Source: Muricoccus roseus (GTDB lineage Bacteria; Pseudomonadota; Alphaproteobacteria; Acetobacterales; Acetobacteraceae). From it: 64,000 nucleotides of DNA. Below the pieces are notes generated by a model. It made no database searches and was not told where the DNA came from. It saw nothing but the letters and a program-made list of their open reading frames with translations. This document shows positions 52,753 to 60,358 of this stretch, piece by piece. The stretch is from the NCBI RefSeq assembly GCF_900141905.1, contig NZ_FQZF01000004.1:62001-126000 (forward strand), read 5' to 3'. Both the position numbers and the translations under genes were made by a program. Position 1 is the first letter of the stretch. Every line of letters starts with the position of its first letter.

Positions 52753-53466
52753 TCAACGCCCCGTTCCAGTCGAGAAGCCCTGCTCCCGCAGCAGCTCCGC
52801 CGCGATGGCGCGCGCGCGTTCGAAGCCCTCCCCGGTCTGGCGGCTGATGGGGCCGCTGACGACCAATGCCCCGATGAACCGCCCCTCCTCATCGAACACC
52901 GGCAGCGCAACCGAGGCGAGCCCGGGGTCGCGTTGTCCTGCCGTGCTGAGATAGCCCTGGGCCCGTACCTCCTCCGCGCGCGGTGTCTCGCCGCCCGTAT
53001 GGGCAAGCAGCACATGCGCCGCGGCGCCGCCGGCCGAGAGGGGAAGCCGCTCCCCCATTTCCACCTGGTGGCGCAAGGCGCGCGGCGCGTTCACGCGGCA
53101 CACGCATACGCGGTCATCCCCGTCTCGCTCGTAGAAGGCGGCGCTCTCCTCGGTCCGCTCCATGACCGCCTTCAGCACCGGCATCATCCGCGCCGGGAAA
53201 TCATTGGTGGCGCCGTAGAGGGCCGCGAGGCGCAGGGCGGCGGGCCCCGGGGCATAACGCCCGTCCTCTCCCCGGCGGACGAAGCCATGCGCGGCGAAGG
53301 TGCCGAGCATCCGCAGCAGCGTTGCCTTGTCCAACCCGCTGTGGGCAGCGAGCTCGCGCAGGTGCAGGCGCGGATGTGCCTCGGTGAAGCAGGAGAGGAC
53401 GAGGAGCGCGCGCTCCAATACGCCGGTGGGAGGCGCCTTATTCCCGGGCGTCGCGCCTGCCGTCAT
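52753..53466 (-). CDS. IclR family transcriptional regulator
   Basis: A 237-residue regulator. N-terminal winged helix: VLERALLVLSCFTEAHPRLHLRELAAHSGLDKATLLRMLGTFAAHGFVRR. The C-terminal effector domain (about 85-230) has the IclR patterns CRVNAPRALRHQVEMGERLPLSAGGAAAHVLLA and SVALPVFDEEGRFIGALVVSGP. It lies between the lyase-FAD run (convergent) and the BisC-like gene (divergent). An inverted repeat in the divergent gap recurs upstream of the lyase, so it is a candidate regulator of both units. Confidence 0.88.
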   Translation of the reverse strand: MTAGATPGNKAPPTGVLERALLVLSCFTEAHPRLHLRELAAHSGLDKATLLRMLGTFAAHGFVRRGEDGRYAPGPAALRLAALYGATNDFPARMMPVLKAVMERTEESAAFYERDGDDRVCVCRVNAPRALRHQVEMGERLPLSAGGAAAHVLLAHTGGETPRAEEVRAQGYLSTAGQRDPGLASVALPVFDEEGRFIGALVVSGPISRQTGEGFERARAIAAELLREQGFSTGTGR

Positions 53467-53546
53467 GCTGTTATCCGCTGATATCGGGCCAAGCTTGACG
53501 TCGGCCTGGCCGGTTTCTAGGCTTCCACTTCAACCAATAAAAACAA

Positions 53547-53561
53547 TTTCATTCAGTGAAG
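53547..53561. promoter_or_regulatory. Candidate IclR operator between iclR-like and BisC-like genes
   Basis: TTTCATTCAGTGAAG contains the inverted repeat TTCA-TTCAG-TGAA. It nearly repeats the sequence at 45325-45339, and AAG follows one base after both copies. It lies 80 bp upstream of the IclR start and 47 bp upstream of the molybdoenzyme start, in an A+T-rich island of the 142-bp divergent gap. Confidence 0.55.
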
Positions 53562-53608
53562 CAAGAGGGGCAGGGTTACCAGCCTCCCCCGTCGCTCGAG
53601 GTCAGCCC

Positions 53609-55924
53609 GTGACACATAATGCCAGCCCCAACCAGCCGCGTACCCACAGCTCCCATTGGGGCGTGTTCCGCGCGCATTGGGCGGATGGGCGGCTGGTGGT
53701 CGCCCCGCACCCGGCGGACCCCGATCCCTCCCCCCTTCTGCAGAACTTCCCCGATGCGCTGCGCCACCGCGCCCGCATCGCGCGCCCGATGGTGCGCCGC
53801 GGCTGGCTGGAGAACGGCCCTGGGCCCGACCACCGTCGCGGCCGGGACGAGTTCGTGGAGATGGGCTGGGACGAGGTACTGGACCTGCTGGCGCGGGAGC
53901 TGGCGCGGGTGCGCGATGCCCATGGGCCGGAGGCGGTGTTCGGCGGTTCCTATGGCTGGTCCTCCGCAGGGCGCTTCCACCATGCGCAGAGCCAGGTGCA
54001 CCGCTTTCTGAACACGGCGCTCGGCGGCTATGTGCGCTCGGTCAACTCCTACAGCGCCGGGGCCTCGGCGGTGATCCTGCCCCATATCCTCGGCCCCTTC
54101 GACGCGGTTTGCCGCCGGAACGTGACCTGGACGCAGATCCTGGAGCACACGGACCACGTCCTCGCCTTCGGCGGGATGGCCATCAAGAACAGCGCGGTGG
54201 CGAGCGGCGGCATCAGCCGGCATATCGAACGGGAGTCCATGGCCCGTGCCAAGGAGCGGGGCACGCGCTTCATCCTCGTCTCACCGCTGCGGACCGACCT
54301 GCCGGATGAGGCGGGCGCGGAATGGCTGGCGCCCGTGCCGGGCACGGATGTCGCGCTGATGCTCGGTCTGGCCCATACGCTGGCCTCCGAGGGACTGCAC
54401 GACACCGCCTTCCTCGGCCGCTTCTGCGTCGGCTACCCTCAATTCGAATGCTACCTCCTGGGCCAGGAGGACGGGCAGGCGAAGGACGCCGCCTGGGCCG
54501 CCGCCATCTGCGGAATTGCGGCCGAGCGCATCGTCGCCCTCGCCCGGCAGATCGCGAAGGGCCGCACCCTCATCACCGTCGCGCAGTCGCTGCAGCGCGC
54601 GGAGCACGGCGAGCAGCCCGTGTGGATGGCGGCGGTGCTGGCGGCGATGCTCGGCCAGATCGGGCTTCCCGGCGGCGGCTACAACTACGCGCTCGGCAGC
54701 CTGGCGCATTACGGCAAGCAGCAGAACGCGGTGCCCATCCCGACGCTCGCGCAGGGCACGAACGGGGTGAAGAACTTCATCCCCGTCGCGCGTATCGCCG
54801 ACATGCTGCTGAACCCCGGCGCTGACTACGACTACAACGGCCGGCGGATGACCTATGCGGACATCAAGTTGGTCTACTGGGCCGGTGGCAATCCGTTCCA
54901 CCACCACCAGGACCTGAACCGGCTGCGCGAGGCCTTCGCGCGCATCGATACGCTGGTGGTGCATGAGCTGGCCTGGACCGCGACCGCGCGCCATGCGGAC
55001 ATCGTCCTGCCCTGCACCATGACGCTGGAGCGCGACGACATCGGCGCCGCCGCGACCGACCCGCTGATGGTGGCCATGCACAAGCTGGCCGAGCCCTTCG
55101 GCGAGGCGCGGGACGATTACGAGATCTTCGCTGCCCTCTCCCGCCGCCTGGGCACGGAGCAGGCCTTCACCGAGGGCCGCACCGCCCGCGAATGGCTGCG
55201 CCACCTCTACACCCGCACGCAGGAGGCGCTGGCCGGGAAGGGCCTGCCCGCCCCCTCCTTCGACGAGTTCTGGGAGGCAGGGGAGATCACGCTTCCCTCC
55301 GCCCCGGATGACGGTGGCATCCTGCGCGCCTTCCGCGAGGATCCGGACGGCCAGCCCCTGCCCACGCCCAGCGGCAAGGTGGAGATCTTCTCCGAGACCG
55401 TGGCGGGCTTCGGCTATGACGACTGCCCCGGCCACCCGGCCTGGCTGCCGAAGGTGGAGGTGCCAGATGCGTGGCACCCGCTGCAGCTGGTCGCGAACCA
55501 GCCCTATACCAAGCTGCACAGCCAGCTGGATTTCGGTGGGTACAGCGCCAGCCAGAAGCGGCGGGGGCGTGAGGTTGCGCGCATGAACCCCGCCGATGCC
55601 GCCGCGCGCGGGATCGCGGAGGGCGACATCGTGCGCCTGTTCAACGACCGCGGCGCCTGCCTTGCCTGCGCCTCCATCACCGAGGATGTGCGGCCAGGCG
55701 TCGTGCAGCTCCCCACCGGTGCCTGGTACGACCCGGCGGACCCGACGGAGGACAAGCCTCTCTGCGTCCATGGCAACCCGAATGTGCTGACGCGGGATGC
55801 GGGCACATCGCGCCTCGCCCAGGGCTGCACGGGGCAGCTCACCATCCTGGAAGTGGAGCGCTTCGAGGGGAATCTTCCTCCGATTCAGGCCTTTGAGCCG
55901 CCGGTGCCCGTCTCGATTGGATAG
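53609..55924 (+). CDS. BisC-like molybdopterin oxidoreductase (S-/N-oxide reductase family)
   Basis: A 771-residue molybdoenzyme of the DMSO-reductase family. GSYGWSSAGRFHHAQSQVHRFLN contains the Ser expected to ligate molybdenum. SYSAGASAVILPHILG, GGMAIKNSAVASGG, HELAWTATARHADIVLPCTMTLERDDIG and the C-terminal LVANQPYTKLHSQLDFGGYS match BisC/TorA/DorA proteins. No Tat signal or Fe-S ligand cluster is present, and the length fits cytoplasmic biotin-sulfoxide-reductase types. Start is GTG 53609 with GAGG upstream. It would reduce a sulfoxide or N-oxide; the neighbours point to sulfur. Confidence 0.88.
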   Translation: MTHNASPNQPRTHSSHWGVFRAHWADGRLVVAPHPADPDPSPLLQNFPDALRHRARIARPMVRRGWLENGPGPDHRRGRDEFVEMGWDEVLDLLARELARVRDAHGPEAVFGGSYGWSSAGRFHHAQSQVHRFLNTALGGYVRSVNSYSAGASAVILPHILGPFDAVCRRNVTWTQILEHTDHVLAFGGMAIKNSAVASGGISRHIERESMARAKERGTRFILVSPLRTDLPDEAGAEWLAPVPGTDVALMLGLAHTLASEGLHDTAFLGRFCVGYPQFECYLLGQEDGQAKDAAWAAAICGIAAERIVALARQIAKGRTLITVAQSLQRAEHGEQPVWMAAVLAAMLGQIGLPGGGYNYALGSLAHYGKQQNAVPIPTLAQGTNGVKNFIPVARIADMLLNPGADYDYNGRRMTYADIKLVYWAGGNPFHHHQDLNRLREAFARIDTLVVHELAWTATARHADIVLPCTMTLERDDIGAAATDPLMVAMHKLAEPFGEARDDYEIFAALSRRLGTEQAFTEGRTAREWLRHLYTRTQEALAGKGLPAPSFDEFWEAGEITLPSAPDDGGILRAFREDPDGQPLPTPSGKVEIFSETVAGFGYDDCPGHPAWLPKVEVPDAWHPLQLVANQPYTKLHSQLDFGGYSASQKRRGREVARMNPADAAARGIAEGDIVRLFNDRGACLACASITEDVRPGVVQLPTGAWYDPADPTEDKPLCVHGNPNVLTRDAGTSRLAQGCTGQLTILEVERFEGNLPPIQAFEPPVPVSIG

Positions 55925-55944
55925 GAGTTCCGGGCTTGAACCAT

Positions 55945-55979
55945 CCATAAGGGATATCTTAATAAGAGTCATCTTATGG
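55945..55979. promoter_or_regulatory. Inverted repeats at the ArsR gene start: candidate autoregulatory operator
   Basis: CCATAAG (55945-55951) and CTTATGG (55973-55979) form a perfect inverted repeat around CTTA-A-TAAG (55958-55966), all in an A+T-rich island. ArsR repressors bind such 12-2-12-like palindromes over their own promoters. The right arm contains the annotated ATG, which supports the downstream TTG at 55994 as the real start. Confidence 0.5.
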
Positions 55980-56314
55980 AAGGTGGGTGCGCGTTGGGGA
56001 CAAAGACCCGGGACCTCGAGGTCCTGCAGGAGAAGGCGGCGGAGGCGGCGCGGATGCTGCGGCTCTTCGCCAACGAAAACCGGCTTCTCCTGCTCTGCCA
56101 TCTGGTCGGCCAGGGAGAGATGACGGTGGGGGCGCTGGCGGAGGCGATCGGCCTTTCCCAGCCCGCGCTCTCCCAGCATCTCGCCCGGCTGCGGGAGGAC
56201 GGGCTCGTCACGACGCGGAAGGAAGCGCAGGCGGTGTTCTACCGCCTCGCCGATCCGAAGGCCGAGCGGCTGCTAACGCTGCTGCGCGACCTCTATTGCC
56301 CGCCGGAAGACTGA
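55976..56314 (+). CDS. ArsR-family repressor, BigR/SqrR-like persulfide sensor
   Basis: A 112-residue winged-helix regulator: AARMLRLFANENRLLLLCHLV, MTVGALAEAIGLSQPALSQHLARLREDGLVTTRKEAQAVFYRLAD. Two cysteines, C41 (LLLLC) and C108 (LYCPPED), match the pair that forms a sulfur bridge in BigR/SqrR when cells contain sulfane sulfur. Metal-sensor cysteine boxes of ArsR proper are absent. ATG 55976 has no ribosome site and overlaps a palindrome; TTG 55994 has GGAAGG upstream and would remove six residues. A membrane rhodanese gene follows after 21 bp. Confidence 0.85.
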   Translation: MEGGCALGTKTRDLEVLQEKAAEAARMLRLFANENRLLLLCHLVGQGEMTVGALAEAIGLSQPALSQHLARLREDGLVTTRKEAQAVFYRLADPKAERLLTLLRDLYCPPED

Positions 56315-56335
56315 GCGGAGCAAGGAGGACAGGAC

Positions 56336-56857
56336 ATGAGGACGATCACCCCACCGGAAGCGGCACGGCTGATGCGTGAGGGCGCCATGCTGGTGGATAT
56401 TCGCGAGCCCGACGAGCATGCGCGCGAGCGCATTCCGGGCGCGCGCAACCTCCCTCTCTCGCGGTTGGAGGCTGCGGAACTTGCCGTGCAGGAGGGCCGG
56501 CCCGTGCTGTTCCACTGCCGGAGCGGCGCGCGCACCGGCGCCAACAGCCAGCGCCTGGCCGCGAAGGCCGGACTCTGCGAGGCCTATCTGGTCGAAGGCG
56601 GGTTGGATGGCTGGAAGGCGGCCGGCCTACCCGTTGCGGAAGACCGGCGCCGGCCGATCGAGTTGATGCGGCAGGTGCAGATCGCCGCTGGTTCCCTCGT
56701 GCTGCTCGGCCTCGTGCTGGCCGCGCTCGTCTCGCCCTGGTTCCTCGCGCTTTCGGGCTTCGTGGGCGCGGGGCTGGTCTTCGCGGGCCTCACCGGCACC
56801 TGCGGCATGGCGACGCTGCTTCGGCGGATGCCCTGGAACCGCGCCGCGGCGGCCTGA
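56336..56857 (+). CDS. Rhodanese domain with membrane anchor (YgaP-like)
   Basis: A 173-residue protein. The rhodanese domain has MLVDIREPDEHARERIPGARNLPLSRL, catalytic C61 in FHCRSGARTG, and YLVEGGLDGWKAAGLPV. Two membrane helices follow (SLVLLGLVLAALVSPWFLAL; GFVGAGLVFAGLTGTCGMATLL), the DUF2892-type tail of YgaP. It moves sulfane sulfur at the inner membrane face. Placed directly after the persulfide-sensing repressor, it is probably induced by sulfide or persulfide. AAGGAGG precedes the ATG. Confidence 0.88.
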   Translation: MRTITPPEAARLMREGAMLVDIREPDEHARERIPGARNLPLSRLEAAELAVQEGRPVLFHCRSGARTGANSQRLAAKAGLCEAYLVEGGLDGWKAAGLPVAEDRRRPIELMRQVQIAAGSLVLLGLVLAALVSPWFLALSGFVGAGLVFAGLTGTCGMATLLRRMPWNRAAAA

Positions 56858-56886
56858 TGCCCTCCTGCCGAGGTTCTTGGGGGCCA

Positions 56887-57125
56887 GAGAGGGCGCTGCC
56901 CTCTCCGGACCTCACCCGCCAAGGGCCTGAGGCCCTTGGAGCTCCATCAGACTGCCGTGGATGCCCCGGATCAGCGGGGTCTCTGGTTGGAGGCTGATCC
57001 TGCCGTTGCAGTCGCCTGAGGTCATCGACCTCAGGCGTACCGTCAGCCGAGTGATTCCAAACTCGAAGAAAAAGATGATGGTGAGGGGTCCGGGGAGAGA
57101 AAGAATTCCTTCTTCCTCTCCCCGG
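56887..57125 (+). repeat. Structured intergenic repeat, copy 3
   Basis: Stem 1 is GAGAGGGC/GCCCTCTC (56887-56905), altered from copies 1 and 2 but still fully paired. Stem 2 is CCAAGGGCC/GGCCCTTGG (56919-56939). GACTGC...GCAGTC encloses CCCC...GGGG. Stem 3 is GCCTGAGGTC/GACCTCAGGC around ATC (57014-57036). The terminal hairpin is CCGGGGAGAGAAAGAA/TTCTTCCTCTCCCCGG (57090-57125, one mismatch pair). It occupies the convergent gap between the rhodanese gene and the last gene of the cco operon. Confidence 0.87.
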
Positions 57126-57169
57126 GACGGACGGATCAGAACACCGTCCGCCGCTCCTCAGGCCGGGCT

Positions 57170-57373
57170 TCAGCCGGCGGCCGTCTCGCGCGCGTCCAGG
57201 CCGCGCTTCAGCATCCAGAAGCCGAAGGCATAGCCGAAGAAGATCAGCCCGTAGCCGAACAGGGCGAAGCCGACATCGCCGGCACGCGACACGGCGAAGA
57301 GGCCGATCAGGGCGATCAGCGCCGAAAGGACGATGTAAAGTACGCGGCTCAGCGTGAAGCCGTTGGCGGGCAT
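57170..57373 (-). CDS. Small membrane protein at the end of the cco operon
   Basis: A 67-residue protein with two hydrophobic helices (LYIVLSALIALIGLFAVS and VGFALFGYGLIFFGYAFGFWML) and a charged tail. Its start at ATG 57373 (GGGAGA upstream) lies 25 bp inside the ccoS gene in another frame. I do not recognise the family. Position suggests an accessory role around the oxidase, but this is inference only. Confidence 0.6.
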   Translation of the reverse strand: MPANGFTLSRVLYIVLSALIALIGLFAVSRAGDVGFALFGYGLIFFGYAFGFWMLKRGLDARETAAG

Positions 57374-57525
57374 GGCGGGTTCTCCCGTGGTTCGTCGAAG
57401 AGGATACGGCTGGCGGCCCCGTCGGGGTCGTCATACTGGCCGTTCTTCAGCGTCCAGCCGAAGAACAGCAGGGCGAGCACGCCCAGCCCGAAGGCGAGCG
57501 GCACGAGAAGGGCGAGCGCGGTCAC
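57349..57525 (-). CDS. ccoS: cbb3 oxidase assembly protein CcoS
   Basis: A 58-residue single-helix protein (TALALLVPLAFGLGVLALLFFGW) followed by TLKNGQYDDPDGAASRILFDE, the CcoS signature (W-x(4)-GQ-x-DD...RIL-x-D). It is needed for copper/heme incorporation into CcoN. Start GTG 57525 overlaps the ccoI stop (GTGA). Confidence 0.88.
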   Translation of the reverse strand: MTALALLVPLAFGLGVLALLFFGWTLKNGQYDDPDGAASRILFDEPRENPPCPPTASR

Positions 57526-59885
57526 TTGGAAGCCTCCCGCCCCACGCGGAGCGCATTGAGGATAACGGCGAGCGAGGAAGAGGCCATCACCAGCGCCGCG
57601 ATCAGCGGCGTGACGATGCCGGTGATGGCGGTCGGCACGGCGATGACGTTGTAGACTAGGCTGAAGGCGATGTTCTGCCGGGCCACGCGCTGCGCCTTGC
57701 GCGCCGTGGCGATCGCGGCGGGCAGGGGCGAGAGGCCCTCGGCCCGCAGGACCAGGTCGGCGGCGGATTGCGCGAGGTCCGTGCTGCCGGCCGGGCTGGC
57801 CGAGGCATGGGCGAGGGCAAGCGCGGCCGCGTCGTTGATGCCGTCTCCCAGCATCAGCGGGCGGTGCCCAGCGGCGCGAAGGGCCTCGATCCGTGCGGCC
57901 TTGTCGGCGGGGTTGGCGCCGGCCTGCCATTCGGCGATGTCGAGCTGCTCCGCCGCATGGGCGACGACGGAAGGCGCATCGCCCGAGAGCAGCTCCACCC
58001 GTAGGCCGAGCCGCCGGAGCGCGGCCACCGCCTCCGCCGCATCCGGGCGCAGCGGGTCCGCGAAGCGGAAGGCCAGCGGCTCGGCATCCGGGGCGGCGCG
58101 GTACCACAGGGTCGGGCCCTGCTCCTCCGCGTCGGGGAGGCCGCAGAAGGCGGCGCTGCCCAGGCGCTCGCCGCCGCGGCGCAGCCCGGCGCCGGGGATC
58201 TCCTCCACCCCCGCGGCGGCCGGAACGGCAGGGCAGGCCGCGGACAGGGCGCGGGACAGCGGGTGGCGGCTGTTCGCGGCCAGCGCGGCGGCGGCCTCCA
58301 GCGCGCCGGCGGGGCGGGCCGCATCGGCCAGCAGCTCCGGGCGGCCCGTGGTCAGCGTCCCGGTCTTGTCCAGCACCGCCACGTCGCAGGTGGCCAGCCG
58401 CTCCAGCGCCGTGGGGGAACCGACCAGCACGCCGCGGCGGAACAGCGCCCCCACTGCCACCACTTGCACGGCAGGAACCGCGATGGCGAGGCCGCAGGGG
58501 CAGGTGACGATCAGCGAGGCGACAGCCGGCACCAGCGCGGCCTGCCAGGACACGCCCATGCCGAACCACCAGCCCAGGAAGGTGGCCAGCGCGACGACAT
58601 GGGCAATCGGCACATAGACGCGCGCGGCACGGTCCGCGATGGAGACGTAGCGGCCGCGCGCCTGCTCCGCGCGTTCCAGCATCCGCGCGACGGCGGCCAG
58701 CGACCCTTCGGAAGCGGCGGCGGTCACGCGCTGCACCAGGGCCGCGCCGAGATTGACGGCGCCGGCCGGCAGGGGCGCGCCGGTGGCGAAACGGCGGGGC
58801 AGGCTCTCGCCCGTGGTCGCGGCGGTGTCGAGCAGGGCCTCGCCCTCCTCCAGCACACCGTCGAGCGAGAGGCGCTCGCCGGGGGCGACCAGCAGCCGGT
58901 CGCCCGGGCGCACCTGTTCGGCGCCGATGCGGTGCGGCGCGCCATCCGCGTCAAGCCGCGTCACCTCGGCCGATTGCAGCGCCAGCAGCTCCGCGCAGGC
59001 CTGGCGGGCGCGGCGGCGGGCGGCGCGGTCCAGAACCCGGCCGCCGAGCAGCAGGGCGAGCAGCGCGGTGGCGCCGTCGAACCAGGTGAAGGGGCCGTTG
59101 CGCAGGGCCTCCGACAGGCTCATCGCCGTGGTGGCGAGAACGCCGAGGGAGACGGCCATATCCATGTTGATCCGCCCGGCGCGGAGGGCAGCGATGGCGG
59201 AGCGGTAGAAGGGCATGCCGGCCACGAGCACCACCGGCATCGCGACCAGCGCCGCCAGCCAGTGCATCAGCCCGCGCGTGCCCTCGCCCATGTCGCTGCC
59301 CACCCAGACGGCGACGGAGAGCATCATCACGTTGGAGGCGCCGAAGGCGGCGATGCCCAGCGCCCGGATCAGCGCCTTTTCCTCAGCATCCTCGGTGGCG
59401 CGGAGGCAGGCGGCGGACCAGGGGGCGACCTGGAAGCCCAGCCGCGCGACCAGGCCGGCGAGTGCCTCGGCCTTTTCCGCCGGGCCGCGCCAGGTGACGG
59501 TCAGCCGCCGCGTGGCGAGGCTCGCGCGCGCGCTCAGCACCGCCGGATCGGCGGCCAGCGCCTGCTCGACCAGCCAGACGCAGGCGCCGCAGGTCAGGCC
59601 GGCCACCATGAGGTCGAGCCGGTGCTCCGTGCCGCCGCGCAGCGGCTCCGCGCGGGCGGCGAAATCCACGGGGGGCAGGGCGGTGGGGCGGATGGAGCCG
59701 AAGCTCGCCTCCCGCCGGCGGTAGAAGGCATCGAGCCCCAGGCCGGAGATGAGGGCGGCCGCCCCCTCGCAGCCCGTGCAGCAATAGCGGCCGCCGCCCG
59801 GCGGGACCGGTGCGCCGCAATGGGCGCAGGCCGCGGCGGAGACGCGCGGGGCTTCGGTCTCGAAGCGGGCGGGGAGGGCGGTCAC
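57522..59885 (-). CDS. ccoI: Copper-exporting P-type ATPase CcoI/FixI (cbb3 assembly)
   Basis: A 787-residue P1B ATPase. An N-terminal Cys-rich part (CAHCGAPVPPGGGRYCCTGCEGA) and a metal-binding domain with GLTCGACVWLVEQAL are followed by TTGESLP, the ion-binding CPCGLAIAVP, the phosphorylated Asp in DKTGTLTTG, and the hinge LGDGINDAAALA. It delivers copper for oxidase assembly. Start is GTG 59885, overlapping the ccoH stop. The length and motif order are those of FixI/CcoI. Confidence 0.93.
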   Translation of the reverse strand: MTALPARFETEAPRVSAAACAHCGAPVPPGGGRYCCTGCEGAAALISGLGLDAFYRRREASFGSIRPTALPPVDFAARAEPLRGGTEHRLDLMVAGLTCGACVWLVEQALAADPAVLSARASLATRRLTVTWRGPAEKAEALAGLVARLGFQVAPWSAACLRATEDAEEKALIRALGIAAFGASNVMMLSVAVWVGSDMGEGTRGLMHWLAALVAMPVVLVAGMPFYRSAIAALRAGRINMDMAVSLGVLATTAMSLSEALRNGPFTWFDGATALLALLLGGRVLDRAARRRARQACAELLALQSAEVTRLDADGAPHRIGAEQVRPGDRLLVAPGERLSLDGVLEEGEALLDTAATTGESLPRRFATGAPLPAGAVNLGAALVQRVTAAASEGSLAAVARMLERAEQARGRYVSIADRAARVYVPIAHVVALATFLGWWFGMGVSWQAALVPAVASLIVTCPCGLAIAVPAVQVVAVGALFRRGVLVGSPTALERLATCDVAVLDKTGTLTTGRPELLADAARPAGALEAAAALAANSRHPLSRALSAACPAVPAAAGVEEIPGAGLRRGGERLGSAAFCGLPDAEEQGPTLWYRAAPDAEPLAFRFADPLRPDAAEAVAALRRLGLRVELLSGDAPSVVAHAAEQLDIAEWQAGANPADKAARIEALRAAGHRPLMLGDGINDAAALALAHASASPAGSTDLAQSAADLVLRAEGLSPLPAAIATARKAQRVARQNIAFSLVYNVIAVPTAITGIVTPLIAALVMASSSLAVILNALRVGREASK

Positions 59886-60358
59886 GGGAAGATCAGCCTT
59901 TCGCGCAGCTCCACCCGGTCCGTGCCGCGGGTGACGGTCAGCACCGCCTCCCAGGCGCCGGGGGCGGGAAGCTCGACCGCCGAGCGCCAGCCGCCCGGGG
60001 CGGCGGGGTGGAAGTCCAGCGGCACGGAGGCGCGCTCCAGCGGGCGCTGGAGGCTGCCCGTCACGCGCGCATCGGCGGGAAGCGGGCTGCCATCGGGCAG
60101 GCGCACCGAAACGGCGACGGCGCCCGGATCGCGGGTGATCTCACTCTGCCAGCCCAGGGCCCGCTGCCGGGCGGCCTCGGCCAGCACCTCGCCATAGCCG
60201 CGCCCGCGGTCATAGGCACCGGCCGTGGTGGTGCCGCTATAAGTGCGGACCGCGGCGGTGATCAGCACGCCGTTCACCGCGATCACCACGCCGAAGGCGC
60301 CGACGAAAGCCCAGGGGATCCAGCGCCCGCGCCGGGCGGGAGTAGCCATCGCGCTCAT
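59882..60358 (-). CDS. ccoH: FixH/CcoH family protein
   Basis: A 158-residue protein with one N-terminal membrane helix (IPWAFVGAFGVVIAVNGVLITAAV) and a periplasmic domain with the family pattern AYDRGRGYGEVLAEAARQRALGWQSEI and ending GTDRVELRERLIFP. It assists cbb3 oxidase maturation. It overlaps ccoG by ATGA and ccoI by GTGA. Confidence 0.9.
   Translation of the reverse strand: MSAMATPARRGRWIPWAFVGAFGVVIAVNGVLITAAVRTYSGTTTAGAYDRGRGYGEVLAEAARQRALGWQSEITRDPGAVAVSVRLPDGSPLPADARVTGSLQRPLERASVPLDFHPAAPGGWRSAVELPAPGAWEAVLTVTRGTDRVELRERLIFP

Noticed and set aside
54281-56179. Long minus-strand frame antisense to the BisC-like and ArsR genes
   Set aside because: Composition is that of a reverse-frame shadow; the plus strand carries clear molybdoenzyme and ArsR motifs.
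41473-57125. The three repeats as insertion sequences or CRISPR
   Set aside because: There is no transposase and no clear terminal inverted repeats. I see no target-site duplication at the flanks and no regular spacer pattern; only three dispersed copies exist.
58263-60197. Long plus-strand frame antisense to ccoI and ccoH
   Set aside because: It mirrors coding DNA of conserved genes on the other strand and shows no protein-like features.
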